Position numbers and translations under genes: made by a program
Shown here: positions 9,125-15,174 of the stretch, in pieces
Layout of the letters: each line of letters begins with the position of its first letter
Position numbering within the stretch: position 1 is the stretch's first letter
DNA from: a bacterium
GTDB taxonomy: Bacteria > Zhuqueibacterota > Zhuqueibacteria > Residuimicrobiales > Oceaniaggregativiventaceae
Reading direction: 5' to 3'
NCBI GenBank assembly: GCA_029565675.1
Contig: JAKQNP010000007.1
Coordinates: 49,766-113,765, forward strand
DNA: 64,000 nucleotides
Notes under the pieces: model-generated
Told to the model about the DNA's origin: nothing
Databases searched by the model: none
The model's input: only the letters and a program-made list of their open reading frames with translations

Positions 9125-10240
9125 GTGATCCAAATGGAACGGCAATTTAAAACTCTTTTTTTGCGCCTGCTGCAAAGCCTGGCACGGGCACCGAAAGCGG
9201 CCTTTGCCGACCTGGCCGCCAATCCGCCAAAGCGGATTTTGGTCATTCGTCAGCACGACCAACTCGGTGATTTTCTGCTTTCCACACCTGTCTTTCGCGC
9301 TCTGCGGGCATTTTATCCGTCTGCGGAAATATCGGTTGTGGCGAGGCCCTATTCCGCAGCTCTGGCAATGCACAACCGCTATATCGACCAGGTCATTGTC
9401 TTTCACGACCAATTTCGGCAATGGAATCTTTCCTATGCCAGCCAATTCTGGCGCCAATTGCGCCAGGATTTTGACCTCGCTGTGGTTTTGAACACTGTTT
9501 CACATTCGCTTTCCAGTGATCTCATTGCGAGATTTTCCGGAGCGCGCTTCATTCTTGGCTCTGACCAACCGCGGTTTGTTGGCCTTGAACATAACTTTTT
9601 TTACAATCTCATCGCGCCTTATCGGGATCTGCCCCTGCCCCAAAACGAAAAGAACCTCGATATTGTTCGTGCGATCGGCGCGGATACCGCTGATCATTCG
9701 GAACACATGACATTGTTGCAGGAAGAAAGGCAGCATGCGGCTGAAAGACTGCAAAAAAGCGGCTGGAACGCTGAACGACCGCTGGTCGCTCTGCACCCTG
9801 GTGCCGGCAAAATCCTGAATCGCTGGCCGGCGCAATACTTTGCCCAAGTTGCCAATCGCTTGGCAGCAATGTCCAATTGCCAGTTTTTTGTTACCTGGGG
9901 GCCAGCTGAGGATGAACTGGCAACCAACCTGATGCAAAACCTGCAAACCGAGGCAATAAGCTTTCAATGTCGAGACATCCGCGAATTGGCAGCCATACTT
10001 TCACATGCAAGTTTATTCATCTGTAATGACACCGGCGTGATGCACCTCGCTGCCGCGGTCGATACACCCTTAATCGCCATCTTTGGTCCTACACCGCCGG
10101 AAGAATGGAAACCGGTCGGTGACCGCTTTGTTTCGCTTCGCGCACCAGACCATCGCTGCGAATCCGTTGCGGTTGAGGAGGTTGTCTCACAGGCGATGGG
10201 CATGCTGAAAATGTACCCTGTGGCAGAGAAAGCCGGGTGA
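9125..10240 (+). CDS. GT9 heptosyltransferase-like glycosyltransferase
   Basis: A 371-residue protein of the ADP-heptose:LPS heptosyltransferase family (GT9). The N-terminus contains KRILVIRQHDQLGDFLLSTPVFRALR, the typical first beta-strand and D-x-L motif. The C-terminal donor-binding half contains VALHPGAGKILNRWP, then FICNDTGVMHLAAAVDTPLIAIFGPT, the strongest GT9 signature. Start is GTG 9125, or ATG at 9134. The second GT9 at 11491-12600 is clearly separate, so the two may add successive heptoses of the inner core. Confidence 0.88.
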   Translation: MIQMERQFKTLFLRLLQSLARAPKAAFADLAANPPKRILVIRQHDQLGDFLLSTPVFRALRAFYPSAEISVVARPYSAALAMHNRYIDQVIVFHDQFRQWNLSYASQFWRQLRQDFDLAVVLNTVSHSLSSDLIARFSGARFILGSDQPRFVGLEHNFFYNLIAPYRDLPLPQNEKNLDIVRAIGADTADHSEHMTLLQEERQHAAERLQKSGWNAERPLVALHPGAGKILNRWPAQYFAQVANRLAAMSNCQFFVTWGPAEDELATNLMQNLQTEAISFQCRDIRELAAILSHASLFICNDTGVMHLAAAVDTPLIAIFGPTPPEEWKPVGDRFVSLRAPDHRCESVAVEEVVSQAMGMLKMYPVAEKAG

Positions 10241-10273
10241 GCAAACTAACCGCTTTGCCAGCCAATAAAACTG

Positions 10274-10301
10274 TTGACCTTTATTTTTAGATTTCTATCT
10301 T
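10274..10301 (+). promoter_or_regulatory. Candidate sigma-70 promoter for leader A and the acidic-protein gene
   Basis: TTGACC at 10274-10279, a 16-base spacer and TATCTT at 10296-10301. It lies at the start of the 361-base gap after the GT9 gene and would give a leader of about 290 nt before the acidic-protein start. The same -10 hexamer occurs at the start of the related gap at 14.2 kb. Confidence 0.45.
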
Positions 10302-10391
10302 AAATCACAGACCGAATGAGTGCTGCATGGAAAAAATATGTTGCATCTTGGTTAGGCAATACTTATTTTCGCGGCCATAGGGACCTGGATG

Positions 10392-10523
10392 CGGTGCAAA
10401 GCACCGAATGACCAACGAAATCAAAGGCACTGTGAAGCACAAAAGTGCCAAAAGGACTTTTCCATAACTGCGTAGATTGTTGTAGATGGTAAATGCCGTG
10501 ATTCGGTCAACACCGAATCACGG
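10392..10523 (+). ncRNA. Structured leader element A (copy 1 of 2)
   Basis: This region occupies most of the 10241-10601 gap, which has no gene. It holds three ordered inverted repeats. Hairpin 1: CGGTGC at 10392-10397 with GCACCG at 10401-10406. Hairpin 2: GGCACT at 10426-10431 with AGTGCC at 10444-10449. Hairpin 3: a 12-bp perfect stem at 10496-10507 and 10512-10523, with a four-base loop. The same three motifs, in the same order, recur at 14209-14335; the distance from hairpin 1 to hairpin 3 is 108 bases here and 107 there. None is followed by a T-run, so they are not simple terminators. I recognise no known riboswitch. A mobile palindromic repeat is the alternative. Confidence 0.45.
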
Positions 10524-10601
10524 GGGTAAGTGTCTGGGAGGAATTGATCTGCTTATTCCCCAAAGGTTATTTATTCTAACTAGTAACTTTAATAAGGATT
10601 T

Positions 10602-11006
10602 ATGGATATGCCAAATTTCATCGATGATAGCGACGATCGCGAGGAGCAATTCTCTGCTTCAATGCGAGGCGACAACGACGAGTTTGAGGAGGATGACGTC
10701 CCTCTCGATGAAAATGATGAGGACGAATGGGACGAAGATGCCGATGAAGAAGAGGCTGACTGGGTAGAGGACGAACAAGTGGTCGAAGAGGGTGACGAGG
10801 AGGAAGAAGACTCGGAATGGGATGCGTCCTGGGAAGCGGAAGCGGAAGAGGAAGAGGAAGAAGAAGATGAGGAAGAGGAAGAAGAGGATGATGACGAGGA
10901 AGAAGAAGATTGGGAGCTTGACGAAGAGGACGAAGAGTGGGATGAGTCAGAAGAGGATTGGCTGGAAGGTACTCCAGAGTGGGAAGGTGATGATGACTGG
11001 GAGTAG
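10602..11006 (+). CDS. Extremely acidic low-complexity protein, function unknown
   Basis: A 134-residue protein made almost wholly of Glu and Asp, with Trp recurring in a D/E-W-D/E pattern (EEDWELDEEDEEW, EDWLEGTPEWEGDDDW). An AAGGA site lies seven bases before the ATG; a second ATG two codons later is also possible. There is no signal peptide or membrane segment, so it should be cytoplasmic and disordered. Such polyanionic proteins can mimic nucleic acid or act as cation or protein buffers, but nothing in the sequence chooses between these. The coding strand is favoured over the serine-rich antisense frame because of the ribosome-binding site and the co-directional neighbours. Confidence 0.6.
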   Translation: MDMPNFIDDSDDREEQFSASMRGDNDEFEEDDVPLDENDEDEWDEDADEEEADWVEDEQVVEEGDEEEEDSEWDASWEAEAEEEEEEEDEEEEEEDDDEEEEDWELDEEDEEWDESEEDWLEGTPEWEGDDDWE

Positions 11007-11059
11007 CCCGGCCAGAGCGGTTGCTTTCTTATTGGTATCGAATTGATTCCGGGGATTTG

Positions 11060-11494
11060 TTGAAGAGAGAATATCCAAGATATCCGCGAGTTGCAGCAGG
11101 TGCTGTTTGTTTTTATCAGGGAAAGCTTTTGCTGATTCAGCGCGGCAACAATCCACAAAAGGGAAGATGGACTTTTCCCGGTGGAGCGGTGCGGGTAGGG
11201 GAGAGCTTGGCTGATGCCGCACGGCGCGAAGTGGCGGAAGAATGCGGCATAGTTTGCAAAATTAATGATTTGATTGACTTAACTGAATACATTGAGCCAG
11301 ACGAAACCGGCAAGATCCAATATCATTATATCATCGCTGATTTTTTAGCCGATTATGTGGCGGGAGAATTGCAGGCTGCCAGCGACAGTACAGATGCACG
11401 TTGGTTTGAGTTGTCTGAGGTGGCAAATTTGCCGACAACTACGGGTCTCAACAAAACGATCGAAAAGGCGCTGCACAAGCGCAAAATGATATGA
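11060..11494 (+). CDS. Nudix hydrolase
   Basis: Small Nudix-fold pyrophosphohydrolase. The Nudix box runs from GGAVRVGESLADAARREV through AEECGIV, matching G-x5-E-x7-R-E-U-x-E-E-x-G-U with all metal-binding glutamates. The N-terminal YPRVAAGAVCFYQGKLLLIQRG strand is typical of the ADP-ribose/NTP group. The frame is open from 11021, but TTG 11060, preceded by CGGGGA, gives the usual family N-terminus (144 residues). Its stop overlaps the next gene start in an ATGA. It could act on nucleotide sugars given the neighbours; that is inference. Confidence 0.82.
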   Translation: MKREYPRYPRVAAGAVCFYQGKLLLIQRGNNPQKGRWTFPGGAVRVGESLADAARREVAEECGIVCKINDLIDLTEYIEPDETGKIQYHYIIADFLADYVAGELQAASDSTDARWFELSEVANLPTTTGLNKTIEKALHKRKMI

Positions 11495-12600
11495 ACCCTA
11501 TGCATTCATCCAAGCCCGGGACAAAGGTTGCCGGGCTTTTTCATCCGCAGCCGCCAATTCAGGGAGCAGAAAAGATTTTGCTCATCAAGCTGCGCGCGAT
11601 CGGCGATGTGGTCATGTCAACAGTGGTACTGGACAATCTTCGCGCCCATTTTCCTCACGCACAAATCGATTTTCTTACCGAAGCCTTTTGCCGGGATTTG
11701 TTGATCGACCATCCGGTTGTTCGCCGAGTGTTTGTTTTGCCGAAAAAGGACCGGAGCGTTTGGTTGCGGCTGCACCGCTGGAAAGAATCGCTGCACCTGC
11801 TGATGGACATCCGACGGGAAAAGTATGATCTGGTCTTTGACTTTTTTGGCAATCCGCGAAGCGCCTGGTTGACCCTGTTTAGCGGTGCGTCCCATCGCAT
11901 CGGTTATGATTTTCGCCTGCGCAGTTTGGCTTATAATGTCGTGGTTCCCTCACGTGCGGATCAGCTGCATGAGGTGGAATGGCATCTGGATGCTCTGAGT
12001 GCGATAGGTGTGCCGATCGTTGCACGCAACCCTCGTTTGGTCGTTTCATCCGACTGCAAGATCGCCGACCACTTTTGGACGCAAAACCGGCTTGCCGGGA
12101 AACGGATTATCGGTTTTAATTTTTCCGGTGGGTGGCCGGCTAAGCGTTGGCCGTTGGAAAAATTCGCTGAATTGGCGATGCTGTTGCAACGGGATTTTGC
12201 CCCGCACTTCGTTTTGATTTGGGGACCGGGCGAAAAAACGGCGGCTGATCAGCTGCAGAAAATGATCGGTTCCTCTGCCATTGCTCTGCCCCCGACCGAC
12301 CTAAAGGAGCTGGGCTGTTTTCTACCGAGGCTTGATCTGCTGGTGTCCACGGATTCTGGTCCGATGCACATCGCCGCGGCACTGGGCACTCCCTGTGTGG
12401 GACTCTTTGGACCCACACGTCCCCAACAACAAGGACCCTACGGCGAACCACACGAAGTGGTCTGTCAGAACGAGCTGAGTTGCCTGGGATGCAATCGCAC
12501 AGATTGTCCGGACATCCGTTGCATGTTACAGCTCGCCCCGTCAAGGGTTCTGGAAGCAGTGCATCGATGCGTGAAAAAAAACAGGCTTTGGGCATCATGA
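11491..12600 (+). CDS. GT9 heptosyltransferase-like glycosyltransferase
   Basis: Second GT9 protein of the cluster, 369 residues. The N-terminal ILLIKLRAIGDVVMSTVVLDNLR and the C-terminal LLVSTDSGPMHIAAALGTPCVGLFGPT motifs are diagnostic. A C-terminal cysteine cluster (CLGCNRTDC) follows, common in WaaF/WaaC-like proteins. Start ATG 11491 overlaps the Nudix stop by four bases, and its own stop overlaps the next start in the same way, so 11.0-14.1 kb is one translationally coupled run. Probably adds heptose to the LPS inner core. Confidence 0.88.
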   Translation: MNPMHSSKPGTKVAGLFHPQPPIQGAEKILLIKLRAIGDVVMSTVVLDNLRAHFPHAQIDFLTEAFCRDLLIDHPVVRRVFVLPKKDRSVWLRLHRWKESLHLLMDIRREKYDLVFDFFGNPRSAWLTLFSGASHRIGYDFRLRSLAYNVVVPSRADQLHEVEWHLDALSAIGVPIVARNPRLVVSSDCKIADHFWTQNRLAGKRIIGFNFSGGWPAKRWPLEKFAELAMLLQRDFAPHFVLIWGPGEKTAADQLQKMIGSSAIALPPTDLKELGCFLPRLDLLVSTDSGPMHIAAALGTPCVGLFGPTRPQQQGPYGEPHEVVCQNELSCLGCNRTDCPDIRCMLQLAPSRVLEAVHRCVKKNRLWAS

Positions 12601-13379
12601 AAAAGCTTTCTGTCATTGTCATCACGAAAAATGAAGAAGAAAATATCCGGGCTTGCCTTGAGAGTGTTCGTCAAGCCGATGAAATTGTTGTCGTCGACGC
12701 AGAGAGCACCGATCGCACACGCGCTATCTGTCACGAGTTCACCGATAAAATTTACATTCGCGCTTGGGATGGTTTTGCTGCGCAAAAGCAATTTGCGCTT
12801 GATCAGGCAACCCATGAGTGGGTGCTCAGCCTCGATGCAGATGAACGGGTGCGTCCGGAATTGTGGCAAGAGATCCTGATTCTGCTCAAAGGCGGAACGG
12901 ATTTCGATGGTTTCCGCATCGCTCGGCGGTCCTATTTTATGGGCAAATGGATGCGTTACGGAGGCTGGTATCCCGGATATCAGGTGCGGCTTTTTCGCCG
13001 CAACCGAACCGGCCTAAGCTCTGCAAGGGTGCATGAAGGCTTTTTGGTTGAAGGCCGGATTGGTACCCTGACACAAGACCTCGATCACTTTTCCCATCCT
13101 ACGCTGTTCCACAGCCTGGAAAAACTCAACCGTTACTCAACCCTCGAAGCTCTGGATCGGCTGGATCGCAAGCGAGTGCGGCCAAGCCATTTTATCACCC
13201 ATCCGCTCTCTGCGTTTTTGCATAAATTTATCGTGCAACGAGCTTTTTTGGATGGCTTTTATGGCTTTTTGTTGAGTTGGATAAGTGCTCTGGTCAAAAT
13301 GGCGCTTTATATGAAGATCTGGTATTATCAACAACTGCCTGCTGAAACATTGCAGCAGCGGCAAAAGGAGATGGTTTAA
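12597..13379 (+). CDS. GT2 glycosyltransferase, WaaE/KdtX-like (copy 1)
   Basis: A 260-residue GT-A enzyme. LSVIVITKNEEENIRACLESV is the GT2 nucleotide-binding start, VVDAESTDRT the first acidic motif and LSLDADERV the metal-binding DxD equivalent. MRYGGWYPGYQVRLFRR and the ARVHEG segment are typical of WaaE/LgtF beta-1,4-glucosyltransferases of the LPS core. The frame is open upstream, but the ATG at 12597 overlaps the stop of the GT9 gene and gives the family N-terminus. A C-terminal hydrophobic stretch (about 215-240) suggests membrane association. Confidence 0.88.
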   Translation: MKKLSVIVITKNEEENIRACLESVRQADEIVVVDAESTDRTRAICHEFTDKIYIRAWDGFAAQKQFALDQATHEWVLSLDADERVRPELWQEILILLKGGTDFDGFRIARRSYFMGKWMRYGGWYPGYQVRLFRRNRTGLSSARVHEGFLVEGRIGTLTQDLDHFSHPTLFHSLEKLNRYSTLEALDRLDRKRVRPSHFITHPLSAFLHKFIVQRAFLDGFYGFLLSWISALVKMALYMKIWYYQQLPAETLQQRQKEMV

Positions 13380-14146
13380 TGCTCCTTTCGGTCATTGTCA
13401 TCACCTATAACGAAGAAAAGAATATTGCCGCCTGCCTGGAAAGTGTCGCCTGGGCGGATGAAATCATCGTGGTCGATTCAAAAAGTCCGGATCGCACAGT
13501 CGAGATAGCCAGACAGTACACAGAGCATGTCTATAGCACGGATTTCATGGGCTATGCCGCCAACAAAAATTTCGCCCTGGCTCATGCCTCCGGGGATTGG
13601 GTCTTATGGCTCGATGCTGACGAAAGAGTGACGCCTGAGTTGGCGCAAGAGATTCGTCACACCCTTGACCAACCGTCTGCTGTGCACGGTTACGAAATCA
13701 GCCGCAAGGCTTTTTTCCTGGGCCGCTGGATTCGCCATTGCGGCTGGTATCCTGGTTATGTTTTGCGTTTGTTTCGCCGAGAATCGGGTCGATTCAATGA
13801 CCGCAAGGTACACGAGGGATTGGAACTCAGCGGTGAGCGCAGGCGGCTGCATAATGACTTGCTGCATTTTACCGATATGGACCTGGAACACTATTTCGAC
13901 AAATTCAACCAGTATACTTCGCTGGCAGCTGAAGATTTGGCGGATAAGCAGCGGCATGCGAGGTTGTGGGATCTGCTGCTGCGACCGACCTTTTTGTTTA
14001 TCAAGATGTATCTGTTCAAACGCGGTTTTCTCGACGGCGTGCAAGGATGGATGCTTTGCCTGCTCTCGTCTGCCTATGTTGCTGTCAAATATGCCAAATT
14101 ATGGGAGCTCAACCATTCGGAATCAGGAGCAATGCTTCCTCGTTGA
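13379..14146 (+). CDS. GT2 glycosyltransferase, WaaE/KdtX-like (copy 2)
   Basis: A 255-residue paralogue of the preceding gene with the same architecture: LSVIVITYNEEKNIAACLESV, VVDSKSPDRT, LWLDADERV, IRHCGWYPGYVLRLFRR and KVHEGLE. The A of its ATG is the last base of the preceding gene's TAA stop. Two tandem paralogues suggest duplication, with the products adding successive hexoses to the core. It is the last gene of the glycosyltransferase run; the next 420 bases are non-coding. Confidence 0.88.
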   Translation: MLLSVIVITYNEEKNIAACLESVAWADEIIVVDSKSPDRTVEIARQYTEHVYSTDFMGYAANKNFALAHASGDWVLWLDADERVTPELAQEIRHTLDQPSAVHGYEISRKAFFLGRWIRHCGWYPGYVLRLFRRESGRFNDRKVHEGLELSGERRRLHNDLLHFTDMDLEHYFDKFNQYTSLAAEDLADKQRHARLWDLLLRPTFLFIKMYLFKRGFLDGVQGWMLCLLSSAYVAVKYAKLWELNHSESGAMLPR

Positions 14147-14151
14147 AATCG

Positions 14152-14180
14152 TTGCGTTGTTGCAAAAAATGATGTATCTT
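14152..14180 (+). promoter_or_regulatory. Candidate promoter for leader B and the STAS gene
   Basis: TTGCGT at 14152-14157, a 17-base spacer and TATCTT at 14175-14180. The -10 hexamer and the bases after it (TATCTTAA) match the candidate promoter of leader A. It would start a leader of roughly 380 nt before the STAS gene. Confidence 0.4.
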
Positions 14181-14208
14181 AACTTTCGTAATTGTTGATA
14201 TCTGTTTT

Positions 14209-14335
14209 CGGTGCGCAGCACCGGATCTTAAAGAAAATCAATCTGATGGCAATGCGCGTAGGGTTAAAAGTGCCCTTTTCGCAGCTGCATCAAGAATAAG
14301 TGATTGAATGTTTTTGATTCGGTTAACGCCGAATC
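14209..14335 (+). ncRNA. Structured leader element B (copy 2 of 2)
   Basis: Most of the 14147-14566 gap, which lacks a gene. Hairpin 1 has CGGTGC at 14209-14214 and GCACCG at 14218-14223; hairpin 2 pairs GGCA 14248-14251 with TGCC 14271-14274; hairpin 3 pairs GATTCGG 14316-14322 with CCGAATC 14329-14335. A shared GAAA(A)TCAA follows hairpin 1 at +24 here and +25 in copy A, and AAAAGTGCC lies in the middle of both. Loops differ while stems are kept, which points to conserved structure. A further AGATTC/GAATCT hairpin (14359-14380) is found only here. Identity unknown. Confidence 0.45.
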
Positions 14336-14566
14336 TGGGCAAAAGAGTGTATGGTTGTAGATTCGATTGAAACTGAATCTGGATGATGAATGGATTTCTC
14401 GTCAACAGAGAGCGGTATGACCACCAACCTTTTGGGGTTCGCTGTTCACGGCTTTACATTGGAGGCTTTTGTTCTTCATTGTCCGACGGGCAATAAATGC
14501 CGCAAGAAATAGTCGTTGGAAGAGATCGGTTTGTGCCAAATAGAGGAAGAAAAAGAGGAGCTTGTC

Positions 14567-14914
14567 ATGAATTTTTTACTGGAAGAAGTTGACGATATCG
14601 CTGTTCTCAGGCTCAAGGAACCGCGGCTGGATTCGATGATTGCACCTGATTTAAAAGCCCAGGTTCTGGTATTGTTGAGCAACACAAACCGAACTAAAAT
14701 CATCGTCGATCTGAGTCAAGTGACCTATGCTGACAGTTCTGGATTAGGCGCATTGCTTTTTGGTTTGCGGCAATCGCGTGAAAACGGAATCGCATTTTTG
14801 CTGTTCGGCGCCCAAAAACGGGTCCTGACTTTGCTGCAGATCGCTCACCTCAGAGATGTTCTGGTCAACTATGCGAGCGAAGAGGAAGCGATCAACGCCA
14901 TTCAGCAACAATGA
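14567..14914 (+). CDS. STAS-domain anti-sigma factor antagonist
   Basis: A 115-residue single STAS domain of the SpoIIAA/RsbV type. The phosphorylatable serine is in YADSSGLGALL (Ser57 or Ser58), after KIIVDLSQVT. These proteins bind and release anti-sigma kinases depending on serine phosphorylation. The start is ATG 14567 with an AGAGGAG site; the frame is open further upstream but lacks a good start. No partner kinase or phosphatase is nearby. The gene follows a long leader with the element shared with the acidic-protein gene. After the TGA the same frame stays open for 40 more codons. Confidence 0.85.
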   Translation: MNFLLEEVDDIAVLRLKEPRLDSMIAPDLKAQVLVLLSNTNRTKIIVDLSQVTYADSSGLGALLFGLRQSRENGIAFLLFGAQKRVLTLLQIAHLRDVLVNYASEEEAINAIQQQ

Positions 14915-15037
14915 GCACATTTAAATGCCGATCCCGATTCCTGGGGCGGTTTCGACGCCGGCGCTCCCGGGAAAAGCAAACGATTTGTCAAGAAAACGGG
15001 ATCCGCGATGGGGGAAAAGGTCGACAAGATCAAGTAG
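14915..15037 (+). other. In-frame open extension after the STAS stop codon
   Basis: Directly after the STAS TGA the same frame continues for 40 sense codons to a TAG at 15035-15037. The conceptual product has a protein-like look: an acidic, glycine-rich first half (ADPDSWGGFDAGAPG) and a lysine-rich tail (GEKVDKIK). No start codon lies near its beginning. It could be a lost C-terminal tail cut off by a point mutation, rare stop-codon readthrough, or chance. Confidence 0.25.
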
Positions 15038-15111
15038 GCAGCCATGGCCAACCAAGCGGCGCACGAGGTAAACACTGCCTGCGATTGGTCCGATTTTCCC
15101 TCGGAACAGAT

Positions 15112-15143
15112 AAAAAAAGCCCGATACGAAATCGGGCTTTTTT
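15112..15143. terminator. Bidirectional intrinsic terminator between the STAS gene and nrdJ
   Basis: GCCCGAT at 15119-15125 pairs with ATCGGGC at 15131-15137 across a five-base loop. It is flanked by seven A on the left and six T on the right, so it can terminate both the rightward STAS transcript and the leftward nrdJ transcript. Confidence 0.85.
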
Positions 15144-15174
15144 GTTTCCTGTGGTTACATGTTTGCAACGATGA

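Noticed and set aside
10589..11158. Serine-rich 189-codon open frame opposite the acidic-protein gene
   Set aside because: It is the antisense of GAG/GAT-rich codons; no ribosome-binding site, and the plus frame has a good site and co-directional neighbours.
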